DNA of 64,000 bases, taken from assembly GCF_019703875.1 (NCBI RefSeq), contig NZ_AP024110.1, forward strand, positions 310,001 through 374,000, read 5' to 3'. Source of the stretch: Methyloradius palustris. Its GTDB lineage: Bacteria > Pseudomonadota > Gammaproteobacteria > Burkholderiales > Methylophilaceae. The notes under the pieces are model-generated. The model saw only the letters and a list, made by a program, of their open reading frames with translations. It was not told the DNA's origin and did not search any database. Both the position numbers and the translations under genes were made by a program. Below, one piece after another: positions 8,550-17,884 of the stretch (the stretch's first letter is position 1; every line of letters begins with the position of its first letter).

Positions 8550-9818
8550 TTAGTGTTTTAAAGCCTTGTAGCCAATATCCGTGCGCATCTGGCTGCCGTC
8601 AAACTTGATTTCTTCGGCAATCTGGTAAGCCCGTAGTTGAGCGTATTTAACGGTTTCACCCAATGCAGTGACACACAAAACACGGCCGCCGCTGGTCAAT
8701 ACTTTGCCATCGGTCAGGGTAGTGCCAGCATGGAAAACGTGCGCTTCCTGCAAGTCTTTTGGCAGGCCAGTGATCTGATCGCCAGTTCTTGGGGTGTCTG
8801 GATAATTAGCCGAAGCCATCACTACGCCTAGTGCGTAACGTCTATCCCAATCGACAGTCACTTGGTCTAGCGTGCCTTCTACTGCATGTTCAAGCAGGCT
8901 AACAAAATCTGTTTTCAGTCGCAGCATGATAGGCTGGGTTTCAGGGTCGCCCATGCGGCAGTTGAATTCCAGCGTTTTGACCGTGCCATCAGGGCTAATC
9001 ATTAAACCAGCGTAAAGAAAGCCAGTATAGGGAATGCCATCTTTTGCCATGCCTTCAACGGTAGGTTTGATGATTTCACGCATGACTTTGGCATGTATGT
9101 CTGGTGTCACTACTGGCGCTGGTGAGTATGCACCCATGCCCCCTGTATTCGGGCCGAGATCGCCATCCAGCAGGCGTTTGTGGTCTTGGCTGGTGGCTAA
9201 GGCCAGTATGTTTTTGCCATCGACCATCACGATAAAACTGGCTTCTTCACCAGTGAGAAATTCTTCGATGACTACCCGTGCGCCAGCACTGCCGAGTTTG
9301 TTGTCTGAGAGCATGGAATCAATGGCTTCATGTGCTTCTGCTTCATCCATCGCAACCACTACGCCTTTACCTGCGGCCAAGCCATCAGCTTTGATGACGA
9401 TAGGTGCGCCTTGTTGTGTCACATAATCATGTGCTGCGGCTGCATCGGTAAATGTTGCATAAGCCGCCGTTGGAATGCTGTGGCGTATCATTAATGCCTT
9501 AGCAAAATCCTTAGAGCTTTCCAATTGTGCCGCAGCTTTGGTTGGGCCGAACACTTTTAACCCAGCGGCACGGAAAGCATCAACAACGCCTTGAGATAGC
9601 GGAGCTTCAGGGCCAACGACGGTCAAGGCGATTTTTTCATTCAAGGCAAATTCAACGAGTTCAGGCACACCAGTAATCGGTACATTGATCATGTCTGGGT
9701 TCAATGCGGTGCCCGCATTACCCGGTGCCACATAAACGCGGCTGATGTTCTGGTTCTTGGCTATTTGCCATGCCAGCGCATGCTCACGACCACCACTTCC
9801 TATTACAAGTACCTTCAT
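8550..9818 (-). CDS. purD: Phosphoribosylamine-glycine ligase (GARS)
   Basis: PurD joins glycine to 5-phosphoribosylamine with ATP, the second step of purine synthesis. The 422-residue sequence begins with MKVLVIGSGGREHALAW, the dinucleotide-like N-terminal motif, and has the ATP-grasp segments APIVIKADGLAAGKGVVVA and EFNCRMGDPETQ. It is 15 bases downstream of purH, a usual pairing, and within the dusB-to-hemF run. Confidence 0.98.
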   Translation of the reverse strand: MKVLVIGSGGREHALAWQIAKNQNISRVYVAPGNAGTALNPDMINVPITGVPELVEFALNEKIALTVVGPEAPLSQGVVDAFRAAGLKVFGPTKAAAQLESSKDFAKALMIRHSIPTAAYATFTDAAAAHDYVTQQGAPIVIKADGLAAGKGVVVAMDEAEAHEAIDSMLSDNKLGSAGARVVIEEFLTGEEASFIVMVDGKNILALATSQDHKRLLDGDLGPNTGGMGAYSPAPVVTPDIHAKVMREIIKPTVEGMAKDGIPYTGFLYAGLMISPDGTVKTLEFNCRMGDPETQPIMLRLKTDFVSLLEHAVEGTLDQVTVDWDRRYALGVVMASANYPDTPRTGDQITGLPKDLQEAHVFHAGTTLTDGKVLTSGGRVLCVTALGETVKYAQLRAYQIAEEIKFDGSQMRTDIGYKALKH

Positions 9819-9833
9819 AGATGCCTTTAATGT

Positions 9834-11429
9834 TTAGTGACGGAAATGGCGAATGCCAGTGAGGATCATTGCCAAGCCATGCTCATCTGCTGCAGCGATG
9901 ACTTCATCATCGCGTATGCTACCACCTGGCTGAATCACGCAGGCAGCACCAGCTTTTGCCAGCACGTCAACCCCATCGCGGAACGGGAAGAACGCATCAG
10001 AAGCCACCGCTGAATTCTTAAGCGATAACCCTGCATTTTGTGCCTTGATAGCGGCGATCTTGGTACTGTCAACGCGGCTCATCTGGCCAGCGCCTACACC
10101 TAATGTCATGCCATCGCCACAGAATACGATGGCGTTGGATTTCACATATTTGGCTACGCGCCAGGCAAACAGCAGGTCTTGCAGTTGTTCTGGTGTTGGT
10201 TGTTTCTTGGTGACAATCTTGAGATCGCTCATGCTGATTTGATGGTTGTCTGCTGTCTGGATCAGCAGGCCAGAACCCACACGTTTGGTGTCGTGCGAAT
10301 TACGGCCTTTTTGCCAGGCAGTCTCACCCCCAGCAGGCAGGGCGATCTTCAGTACGCGTACATTGGCTTTGGCTTTAAAAATAGCCAAGGCATCTGCCGT
10401 AAAGTCTGGCGCAATCAGCACTTCTACGAATTGTTTAGCGACAGCTTCAGCTGCCGCTGCATCAACCGTTGCATTGAAAGCGATGATACCGCCAAAGGCT
10501 GAAGTCGGGTCTGTCTTGAAAGCCTTGCTATAGGCTTCTAGCGCGTTGATGCCAACGGCTACACCACATGGGTTGGCATGTTTGACGATGACGCAGGCGG
10601 CAGTATTGAGTGAGCTATCAAAACTCTTGACGCATTCCCAGGCCGCATCGGCATCGGCGATATTATTATATGAAAGCTCTTTGCCCTGCAGTTGCTCTGC
10701 TGTTACTAGTGAGCCAGGTGCGGGATATAAGTCACGATAAAACGCGGCTTGTTGATGAGGATTCTCGCCGTAGCGGAGATCTTGCAATTTAACGAAGCGC
10801 CCATTGGTTTGGGCAGGAAAATCATTGCGCGTGCCATCGGCATTAAACGATGACAGGTAATCGCTAATGGCACCATCGTAATTGCTGATGCGGTTGAAAG
10901 CGGCTACTGATAATGCAAAGCGTGTTGCCTGACTGGTCGCGCCGCCCGTGCTCTTCATCTCGGCAATGACCCCTGCATATTGCGAAGCATCGGTGACTAC
11001 AGCGACATCTTTCCAGTTTTTGGCGGCGGAGCGCACCATCGCTGGGCCACCAATGTCGATGTTCTCAATCGCGTCTTCCAGCGTACAGTCAGCTTTGGCT
11101 ACTGTCGCTTCAAACGGGTAAAGATTAACGACCACCATATCGATATTGGGAATCGCAGCTTCATTCATTGCAGTGACATGCTCAGGCAGATCACGTCTAC
11201 CCAAAATGCCGCCGTGTACTTTAGGGTGCAGCGTCTTCACGCGACCATCCAGCATTTCAGGGAAGCCAGTGTAATCACTGACTTCGATGACGGGAATATT
11301 GTTATCGCGGAATAGTTTTGCAGTGCCGCCAGTAGACAGTATCTCTACGCCAAAGCTGCTCAGGTCTTTTGCAAATTCAAGTATGCCTTGTTTATCGGAA
11401 ACACTAATGAGAGCTCGTTTGATAGCCAT
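9834..11429 (-). CDS. purH: Bifunctional AICAR formyltransferase / IMP cyclohydrolase
   Basis: PurH carries out the last two steps of IMP synthesis. The N-terminal methylglyoxal-synthase-like cyclohydrolase domain (about residues 1-200, with LISVSDKQGILEFA and STGGTAKLF) is followed by the formyltransferase domain containing the KHANPCGVA motif and the C-terminal GGSIRDDEVI. The 531-residue length is normal. It lies between fis (48 bases upstream) and purD. Confidence 0.98.
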   Translation of the reverse strand: MAIKRALISVSDKQGILEFAKDLSSFGVEILSTGGTAKLFRDNNIPVIEVSDYTGFPEMLDGRVKTLHPKVHGGILGRRDLPEHVTAMNEAAIPNIDMVVVNLYPFEATVAKADCTLEDAIENIDIGGPAMVRSAAKNWKDVAVVTDASQYAGVIAEMKSTGGATSQATRFALSVAAFNRISNYDGAISDYLSSFNADGTRNDFPAQTNGRFVKLQDLRYGENPHQQAAFYRDLYPAPGSLVTAEQLQGKELSYNNIADADAAWECVKSFDSSLNTAACVIVKHANPCGVAVGINALEAYSKAFKTDPTSAFGGIIAFNATVDAAAAEAVAKQFVEVLIAPDFTADALAIFKAKANVRVLKIALPAGGETAWQKGRNSHDTKRVGSGLLIQTADNHQISMSDLKIVTKKQPTPEQLQDLLFAWRVAKYVKSNAIVFCGDGMTLGVGAGQMSRVDSTKIAAIKAQNAGLSLKNSAVASDAFFPFRDGVDVLAKAGAACVIQPGGSIRDDEVIAAADEHGLAMILTGIRHFRH

Positions 11430-11477
11430 AATGGGAAAACTTATCGAAAGGTTGAGTTATAAGGTGTCTGAATGGAA

Positions 11478-11711
11478 TTACTGAATTTTGTACTGCTGGA
11501 GTTTTTTGCGCAGGGTGTTACGGTTCAGGCCAAGTATTTCTGCTGTTTTGCTTTGGTTGCCGCCCGCACGATTAAGTACGTATTCCAGCAACGGTTTCTC
11601 CACACACTGCAATACCATGTCATAGACAGCGTGCGGCGGTTGTCCATCAAGGTCTTTAAAGTATTCGTCTAATGCTGCGCGAACACAATCGCCTATTTGT
11701 TGATTGCTCAT
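11478..11711 (-). CDS. fis: Fis-family nucleoid-associated DNA-binding protein
   Basis: Fis is a dimeric DNA-bending protein that acts at growth-related promoters. The C-terminal helix-turn-helix NQSKTAEILGLNRNTLRKKLQQY is the typical Fis/NtrC-tail motif. At 77 residues it is the short betaproteobacterial form: it lacks the N-terminal beta-hairpin arms (about 20 residues) that enteric Fis needs to activate Hin/Gin invertases. Its place directly after dusB repeats the dusB-fis operon of enteric bacteria. Confidence 0.93.
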   Translation of the reverse strand: MSNQQIGDCVRAALDEYFKDLDGQPPHAVYDMVLQCVEKPLLEYVLNRAGGNQSKTAEILGLNRNTLRKKLQQYKIQ

Positions 11712-11743
11712 TTTTATAATTGTCCCTGGGTCGTACTGCTTTG

Positions 11744-12775
11744 CTAGGCTGCCAGCGCTTCGGCCAGTGCTTCGTCTGTGTCATCCGCATATTGCAAATG
11801 CTGGTTTTGTTGTTTCAACTGCTCAAAAAACGTATTGATAGCAGCTTGTTGTTCATCTATCGTTTGCAACTGGTTCATCATGTGGCGGAAATTCGCTGAG
11901 TCTTTTAGCCCCTTGGTGTACCAGGAGATATGTTTTCTAGCAACACGCATGCCAGCCAACTCGCCGTAGAACCCGTACAAGTCGTTCACATGCTCCAGCA
12001 TCACGCTGTGGATTTCTGACACTTCGGGTGGCAACATGTGTTCGCCAGTAGCCAAGTAATGCGCAATTTCGCGGAATATCCATGGGCGGCCTTGTGCGGC
12101 GCGACCTATCATCACGGCATCGGCACCAGTGTATTCCAGTACATACTTGGCTTTTTCAGGGGTGGTGATATCGCCATTGGCGATGAGCGGAATCTTGATT
12201 GCTTGTTTGACTGCGGCAATCGTGTCGTATTCCGCATCGCCCATATACAGGCAAGCGCGGGTACGGCCATGCATGGCCAGCGCTTGGATGCCAATATCTT
12301 CGGCCATTCTGGCCACGGCGATTGCATTGCGGTTTTGTTTATCCCAGCCAGTACGAATCTTCAGGGTGACGGGTACTTCCACTGCATTAACCACAGCTTT
12401 AAGAATCTGTGACACGAGTGGTTCGTCTTTCAATAAGGCTGAACCCGCCATCACATTACAGATTTTCTTGGCTGGACAACCCATGTTGATATCAATGATC
12501 TGCGCGCCGTTGTCTACGTTGTACTTAGCGGCCTCTGCCATCATTTTGGGGTCTGCGCCTGCAATCTGCACCGAAATGGGGTCTACTTCGCCTTCGTGGT
12601 TGGCGCGACGCAAGGTTTTTGTGCTTCCATACAGTAATGAATTGGATGTCACCATTTCAGAAACCGCCAACCCAGCGCCCAGCTTTTTACACAGAATGCG
12701 GAAAGGCCTGTCCGTAACGCCAGCCATGGGCGCGACAACCAGGTTATTCTTTAATTTGTATGGACCGATTTGCAC
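11744..12775 (-). CDS. dusB: tRNA-dihydrouridine synthase B
   Basis: DusB reduces uridine to dihydrouridine in tRNA with FMN and NADPH. Family marks are LVVAPMAGVTDRPFR, DINMGCPAKKICNVMAGSALL (with the catalytic cysteine) and the GADAVMIGRAAQGRPW phosphate-binding loop. I place the start at the GTG of (M)QIGPYKLKNN, which aligns with the N-terminus of known DusB proteins and gives 343 residues. An ATG 105 bases upstream is in frame, but the extra residues are AT-rich and unlike the family. It heads the operon with fis next. Confidence 0.92.
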   Translation of the reverse strand: MQIGPYKLKNNLVVAPMAGVTDRPFRILCKKLGAGLAVSEMVTSNSLLYGSTKTLRRANHEGEVDPISVQIAGADPKMMAEAAKYNVDNGAQIIDINMGCPAKKICNVMAGSALLKDEPLVSQILKAVVNAVEVPVTLKIRTGWDKQNRNAIAVARMAEDIGIQALAMHGRTRACLYMGDAEYDTIAAVKQAIKIPLIANGDITTPEKAKYVLEYTGADAVMIGRAAQGRPWIFREIAHYLATGEHMLPPEVSEIHSVMLEHVNDLYGFYGELAGMRVARKHISWYTKGLKDSANFRHMMNQLQTIDEQQAAINTFFEQLKQQNQHLQYADDTDEALAEALAA

Positions 12776-13041
12776 TAGATTGCTTTTTGCGATGACTGCG
12801 GAAAAGCTGCCTATTTTATACGCAAATGCTGTTACAGAAAACTTAAATATTGTGATTCTAACTATCTTTGCAAAATGCAATTTTTTGGCACAAGAGGTGC
12901 TACAGAGTATTAATAAATAACAGTTTTTTGCTATCAGGGTGTTTAATTACTATAGCTTGCTTATTAGCTAAGCGAAGTTGCATGAGAAATACTTAAAAAA
13001 TAAAAAAGTTGTGCTGCAGGAATTTGATCGGGGACTACGTA

Positions 13042-15333
13042 ATGAGTCGTTCTGTAAAAACCATTTTATGGCCGAGCTTGGCAATTATGCTGGCCATTAT
13101 GATTGCCTCCCAGTATGTCTCCCCGCAATGGTTACCGCTTCTTGATAATCTACATTGGACTTTAAGCAGCGGCGCTTCCGCTTGCTTCGCCTGGATAGGG
13201 TTTCGTAACGGTAGCCTGGAGGAAAAAAGACCCAGAGGCTGGTTCTTGTTAGGGATTGCCTCTTATTTCGTTGGGCAGCTACTGTGGGATGTGCAGCAAT
13301 ACTTTCATTGGAACGCGTTTCCAGCCCCGGCAGATGTGTTCTATTTGCTACTTGGTCCCTTCTGCCTGATTGGCTTGCTCCAGGTGCTCAATGCAAAACT
13401 GGAAGGCGCAAAGAAAATCGCCGCATGGATAGATCTATCCACAATCAGTATTTCTGTCATTGGTTTGGTGCTGGCACTTTACCTCTCGAATGATACAGAC
13501 CGACGCCTTCCACAAATGCTTGCCGTCATTTCTTACCCTATTGGTTTATTAAGTGCCGCCAGTGTTGCCTTGTTGATAAATCTCTTCCTCAGGTTAAAGC
13601 CGTGCTGGCCAAATTACCTCTTCTTCCTCGCTTTTATGATCGAAGGCTCGATCTGGATGCAGTGGAATCTGGATGTGCTGGATACCCAAATTGAGCAAGG
13701 CCAGTTACTCAAGAATATGTTCTCGGTGGCAGATATTCTCATTGGCCTCAGCGCCATGGGTTGGCGCGCTGAAGTGTCTGATAGCCTGAAGCAAATTGCC
13801 ATCAGTCGTTTCATCCAGCGTCTTATCCCTGTAGCTTCCATGTTTATCAGTGTGCTCACGATTATTGTTATTTTCTTTGATACCGTTGTGCCTATCGCCA
13901 AGTTTGTTGCGCTCATCTCTGCGCTGCTCATTATCGTGCTGGCCATGATGCGGCAGAGTCTTTTGTTAGTGGATAGCGAAAGATTGCTTGAGGCCGATAG
14001 ATTGATTAACGAGGCCAATCTGCGTTACGAGTATCTGGCCAATCATGATGTGCTCACAGGCTTGCCTAACCGCAGGCTGTTTCAGGATAGATTGACCCAT
14101 GCCATTGCCATGGCGAATCGACATCACTATGAATTAGCGTTGCTGTTTATCGATATTGACCGATTTAAAGACGTGAACGACAGCCTGGGGCACATTCAAG
14201 GCGATATGTTGCTGGTGGAATTGGTGAGCCGATTGAAGGGCAGGCTACGTGAGCAAGACACCTTTGCCCGTATTGGTGGGGATGAATTCGTGGTGTTGAT
14301 GGAGAATATAGAATCAAAAAATCAGGCAGCCGTCATCGCGCAAACCATCATTGACTTATTAGAGGCGCCATTTACGCTTAAGAATAATCAGCAAGTCGTG
14401 GTGGGCGCCAGTATTGGTATCAGCCTGTTCCCTTACGATGCAGAAAATGATGTGCAACTGATCAGAAACGCGGATTCAGCCATGTACCGTGCAAAAGAAA
14501 GTGGTCGCAATAACCACCAGTTTTATACCGCTGAATTGACTAAGATCGCCCATGCCAGATTTACGCTTGATACCCAATTGCGCCAAGGCATAGAGGCCAA
14601 ACAGTTCGTGCTTTTCTACCAGCCGATTGTTGAATACGACAAAGACACCAAGCTCACTAAAGTAGTCGGTGTAGAAGCCCTCATCCGCTGGTACCGCAAT
14701 GGTAATGAGCTGGTAATGCCGAATGACTTTATCCCGTTTGCAGAAGATACAGGCTTGATTGTCCCTATAGGCAAGTGGGTGCTACAACAAGCCTGTAAGC
14801 AGTTAGTGGAATGGGATGCGCTAGGATTGAGCGATCTCAAGCTTGCCGTCAATATCTCTCCCAGGCAATTTCACGACGCTAATTTCATCAATTCCATTGA
14901 ATCCGTCCTCAACGAATCAGGGCTTAGCGCTAATAGATTGACGCTTGAGATTACAGAGGGCGCAATTATGGAGCAGGAAGACATGGCTGTAGAGATACTG
15001 CTAGCCCTAAAAGCGTTGGGTTTGCGCATTGCGATTGATGATTTTGGTACTGGGCATTCGTCACTATCTAAGCTCAGGTTTTTGCCGCTGGATGAGCTCA
15101 AGATTGACCGTGCTTTTGTACGCAACATTCCAGAGAACAGTGACGATATGCATATTGCAACCACCATTCTTGCCATGGCTAAGGGGCTAAGGTTGCATGT
15201 GGTAGCGGAGGGCATTGAGACAGAAGAGCAACTAGCTTTTTTTGCACACAGCGGCTGCGAGCAATATCAGGGTTATAAGTTCTCACGGCCTTTACCAGCC
15301 GCTGATCTGCCAGCATTTATACAGAATATATAG
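13042..15333 (+). CDS. Membrane-bound GGDEF/EAL cyclic-di-GMP signalling protein
   Basis: A 763-residue protein whose N-terminal 290 or so residues contain a series of hydrophobic spans (a membrane sensor of MASE type, not identified further). They are followed by a GGDEF domain (about residues 330-500) and an EAL domain (about 515-760). The GGDEF active site is RIGGDEFVVLM, so cyclase activity is possible. The EAL domain keeps EALIRW, EITEGAIM, IDDFGTGHSS, LKIDRAFV and AEGIE, so phosphodiesterase activity is also possible. The ATG is chosen because GGGGA lies eight bases upstream. It is a single-gene unit, convergent with the CinA-like gene 27 bases away. Confidence 0.95.
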   Translation: MSRSVKTILWPSLAIMLAIMIASQYVSPQWLPLLDNLHWTLSSGASACFAWIGFRNGSLEEKRPRGWFLLGIASYFVGQLLWDVQQYFHWNAFPAPADVFYLLLGPFCLIGLLQVLNAKLEGAKKIAAWIDLSTISISVIGLVLALYLSNDTDRRLPQMLAVISYPIGLLSAASVALLINLFLRLKPCWPNYLFFLAFMIEGSIWMQWNLDVLDTQIEQGQLLKNMFSVADILIGLSAMGWRAEVSDSLKQIAISRFIQRLIPVASMFISVLTIIVIFFDTVVPIAKFVALISALLIIVLAMMRQSLLLVDSERLLEADRLINEANLRYEYLANHDVLTGLPNRRLFQDRLTHAIAMANRHHYELALLFIDIDRFKDVNDSLGHIQGDMLLVELVSRLKGRLREQDTFARIGGDEFVVLMENIESKNQAAVIAQTIIDLLEAPFTLKNNQQVVVGASIGISLFPYDAENDVQLIRNADSAMYRAKESGRNNHQFYTAELTKIAHARFTLDTQLRQGIEAKQFVLFYQPIVEYDKDTKLTKVVGVEALIRWYRNGNELVMPNDFIPFAEDTGLIVPIGKWVLQQACKQLVEWDALGLSDLKLAVNISPRQFHDANFINSIESVLNESGLSANRLTLEITEGAIMEQEDMAVEILLALKALGLRIAIDDFGTGHSSLSKLRFLPLDELKIDRAFVRNIPENSDDMHIATTILAMAKGLRLHVVAEGIETEEQLAFFAHSGCEQYQGYKFSRPLPAADLPAFIQNI

Positions 15334-15360
15334 TTTCTTGATGCTGGTTAAATTTAACGG

Positions 15361-16101
15361 CTATATGGGCGACCACGGAAAGCCCAATGCTGTTATAGCC
15401 TGTTTAATATCACTAATAGCTGCTTCAACTTGGCTCGCAGAACCTTTCACACCCAACTCTATGGTTCTGCGGGTATCCAGTTTGGGCAGGCTAAATAGTT
15501 TGGTTTCCGGATGATTGCTTACAATCTGGTTCATCAGGTCTAGTAATTGGCTTTCGCCGGCATCCATCACCAGAATCGAAGCTTCAATGGTTACCTGCTG
15601 ATTGAACAGATGACTGTAATGCGTATCCAGCGCCCACTCCATCATCGGGTGTGCCATCTCAGGAAAGCCAGGTAAAAAGTAATGTTGGTTGATGGAAAAA
15701 CCTGCAACGCGGTTCACTGGGTTTGGTACCAATTCCGCGCCCTTGGGGAAATCGGCCATCAATATTCTTTTGGGGTAAGTTGCTTCACCAAAACGTGCCT
15801 CGAGTTCAGCCACTGCACCAGCATGCCGCTCAATCGATACACCAGCAGCCTCAGCCGCGCATACGCGGGTGAAGTCATCAGGCGTTGCTCCTATTCCCCC
15901 AAACGAAAACACAATATCGCCGCGCGCCATGCTGGCCTTGAGTGAGGTGGTGATTTGCTCGGGGATATCACCAAGATAATTCGCCCAAGCCAAGCTCAGT
16001 CCGCGTGCTTTTAGTAGGCTTATGGCTTTGGTCAGGTGTGCATCTTGGCGTTTACCTGAGAGGATTTCATCGCCAATGATGTAGATGCCGAAATTTTGCA
16101 T
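15361..16101 (-). CDS. CinA-like/molybdopterin-binding (MoCF) domain protein
   Basis: A 246-residue cytosolic protein made of the MoaB/MogA-like domain that forms the N-terminal half of CinA. It begins FGIYIIGDEILSGKRQD and has FSFGGIGATPDD, the two hallmark segments (GDEIL and GGxGxTxDD). The nicotinamide-nucleotide amidase domain of full CinA is absent. The role of such stand-alone proteins is not settled. The ATG (MQNFG) is preferred over a TTG one codon earlier. It follows the HepT gene by eight bases on the same strand. Confidence 0.85.
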   Translation of the reverse strand: MQNFGIYIIGDEILSGKRQDAHLTKAISLLKARGLSLAWANYLGDIPEQITTSLKASMARGDIVFSFGGIGATPDDFTRVCAAEAAGVSIERHAGAVAELEARFGEATYPKRILMADFPKGAELVPNPVNRVAGFSINQHYFLPGFPEMAHPMMEWALDTHYSHLFNQQVTIEASILVMDAGESQLLDLMNQIVSNHPETKLFSLPKLDTRRTIELGVKGSASQVEAAISDIKQAITALGFPWSPI

Positions 16102-16109
16102 CAATTGGC

Positions 16110-16451
16110 CTACTTGATTAATTGCAATTGGCTGAGCAATTCAGGTATGTCTGATTGAATAATGCTCCATAACGTATCGTTATCAATGCCTAAATAACCA
16201 TGAATTAGTTTGTTGCGGGTAGCGATTACCAAACGCCATGGAATGTCGGCATATTGTTCGCGGACTTCTTGTGGAATACGTGTGGCTGCCTCACCTATCA
16301 ACTCTAGGTTGCGCAAAGTGGCATCGTAGGTAATGCCGCTATTGACGAACCTATCTAGCTCAAATCCATCGGTATAACTGATGACATTCTCAGCAAAAGT
16401 AACCATATCTGTGATGTAGAACCGCCATTCTCTAGCTGGTTTATCAGACAT
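16110..16451 (-). CDS. hepT: HepT-like HEPN ribonuclease toxin (DUF86)
   Basis: A 113-residue HEPN-fold protein with the signature RNKLIHGY (RX4HXY), the ribonuclease motif of HepT toxins in type VII toxin-antitoxin pairs. The start is the ATG of MSDKPAREW, which overlaps the end of the antitoxin gene (ATGTCTGA) and has GAGG eight bases upstream; an in-frame TTG 18 bases earlier is unlikely. In the studied pairs the MntA partner AMPylates a tyrosine next to the RX4HXY motif to silence the toxin; the Tyr is present here. Confidence 0.9.
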   Translation of the reverse strand: MSDKPAREWRFYITDMVTFAENVISYTDGFELDRFVNSGITYDATLRNLELIGEAATRIPQEVREQYADIPWRLVIATRNKLIHGYLGIDNDTLWSIIQSDIPELLSQLQLIK

Positions 16452-16734
16452 TAATTGCCTCACGTTCAATGTAAGGCCTTAGCTCTGTACGCAAAGCTTT
16501 TTCAGTGACTAAATCAACTGAGCAGCCTAGCAAATCTTCGAGATAGAACTGCACACCAAAATAGCGCTGAGAGGTCGCAATTCCGTCAAAATTTACCAAA
16601 ATATCAATATCACTTTTATCGGTTGCATTATCGCGTGCCGTTGAGCCGAACAGAGCCAGGCGTGTTACGCCAAAGCGACGTACAAGTTCTGCTTTACTGT
16701 TCGTAAGAGATTGAATGGCTTGTTGTTTTTTCAT
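16444..16734 (-). CDS. mntA: MntA-like minimal nucleotidyltransferase antitoxin
   Basis: A 96-residue minimal nucleotidyltransferase. The active-site motif GSTARDNATDKSDID fits GSX10DXD exactly, followed by VDLVTEKAL with a third acidic residue. In HepT/MntA pairs this enzyme AMPylates and neutralises the HEPN toxin, and here it overlaps the downstream hepT by eight bases. It is upstream of hepT, the usual order. The intergenic space to the NERD gene (77 bases) is AT-rich and could hold its promoter. Confidence 0.9.
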   Translation of the reverse strand: MKKQQAIQSLTNSKAELVRRFGVTRLALFGSTARDNATDKSDIDILVNFDGIATSQRYFGVQFYLEDLLGCSVDLVTEKALRTELRPYIEREAINV

Positions 16735-16811
16735 AGGGGCTAGTTTAGCAAAAATGTGAATTTTTTAGGTAATTAACATTCTTCAGAATTTGAATTGACT
16801 GCACACGCTAC

Positions 16812-17858
16812 CTAATTTCGATAACTAGTGAACTTGCACTTCGGATATTGCGAACATCCAAGAAACTCAGTTTTTGCCTTACGGCCGACTAGCGTTCCAT
16901 TTTTGCATCTAGGGCATGTGTCATGCTCTTTATGCTCTTCTTTCTCAGTTTCTAATTTTTCTGGTTTATTAAGCGTTTTTGCCACAGCAACTAAGGCAAA
17001 AATTGCTTTGCATTCTTTTGGGTAGGCTGCGCAAGCCAAAAAGTCAGTTTCTGTATTATCGCTTCTAGTCACACTTTTTCGGATGAGTTTGTGGTTTCCA
17101 CATTCGGGGCAAATAGCACCAGCTTTTGGCACAAAACCTTTCGCGGTCTCGTTTTTAGATGCGGTTTTGTATTCAGCCACTTCCTGCTTTGCTGGCAAAG
17201 ATTTATTTGTCGGTTTTGGTTGATGCTGACTTAGCAAAAACTCAGCGACTATTTTTACCTCAGATAACTCCATCTCCCACGGCAGACTGAGCGACAACGA
17301 AAGAGGGTTATTTTTCTTTTTTAGTGACTCCAGTTCAGTCAGTATTTGTTTGCTAATCTGATCGGCTTTGAATAATTCGGGGACTTCTTTTTTTCTATCA
17401 ATAATTCCACTATCAGATATAGCCACATAGACAAATACAGGGCAATTCAAGAACCCTTTTTGGACTTTACCAAATATCACTTTGCCGAGTAGTTGCTCTT
17501 TATGAGCTTTTAAAAGTTCTTTTAATACAGAGCCTTGTGCCTCCGCCTGTAAGACTGGAGAGGGCATGCCTTCGGCTACTTTATTGAAAGTACGTGACCA
17601 TTCGTTAAATTCATTAATGGTGATTTTGCCATGCACACTTTTTGACTCAATAATGAATAAACCAAATTGAGTGACGATTAGATGGTCTACTTGAGCGGTG
17701 TCCCCGCTATGAGTAACTCTTAAATCATTTAACACAAAGCAGTCATTTTTCTTCGCAAAAGCTCTTTGTAGGTAAAAAGCCATTTGTTTCTCCGCATCTT
17801 CACCTGCGCGAAGTCTAGGGTCTCGAGAGTTTCCTGGCTGCTTTTCTTTTAATATCAT
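16812..17858 (-). CDS. NERD-domain nuclease-like protein with two topoisomerase-type C4 zinc fingers
   Basis: A 348-residue protein. Residues about 14-130 form a NERD domain (RAGEDAEKQMA, then AQVDHLIVTQFGLFIIESK with the DH...ESK restriction-endonuclease-like active-site pattern). The C-terminal 110 residues contain two topoisomerase I-type zinc ribbons: CPECGNHKL...CAAYPKEC and CPRCKNGTL...CSQYPKCK. Such proteins are predicted DNA-processing nucleases; a function is not established. Base composition (about 40% GC in hand-counted lines) is lower than polA next to it, which together with the HepT/MntA pair suggests acquisition. It starts 26 bases after polA and may be co-transcribed. Confidence 0.85.
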   Translation of the reverse strand: MILKEKQPGNSRDPRLRAGEDAEKQMAFYLQRAFAKKNDCFVLNDLRVTHSGDTAQVDHLIVTQFGLFIIESKSVHGKITINEFNEWSRTFNKVAEGMPSPVLQAEAQGSVLKELLKAHKEQLLGKVIFGKVQKGFLNCPVFVYVAISDSGIIDRKKEVPELFKADQISKQILTELESLKKKNNPLSLSLSLPWEMELSEVKIVAEFLLSQHQPKPTNKSLPAKQEVAEYKTASKNETAKGFVPKAGAICPECGNHKLIRKSVTRSDNTETDFLACAAYPKECKAIFALVAVAKTLNKPEKLETEKEEHKEHDTCPRCKNGTLVGRKAKTEFLGCSQYPKCKFTSYRN

Positions 17859-17884
17859 TTTGATGTCTTTAATCTCAGATGGAT

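Noticed and set aside
12776..12880. An in-frame N-terminal extension of DusB from an upstream ATG
   Set aside because: The 35 extra residues are AT-rich, unlike DusB proteins, and no ribosome binding site precedes that ATG; the GTG start matches the family.
12129..12920. A long plus-strand open frame (263 codons) antisense to dusB
   Set aside because: It mirrors the codon structure of dusB on the other strand and shows no domain; the same applies to long antisense frames over ilvD, purD, groEL and the S41 peptidase gene.
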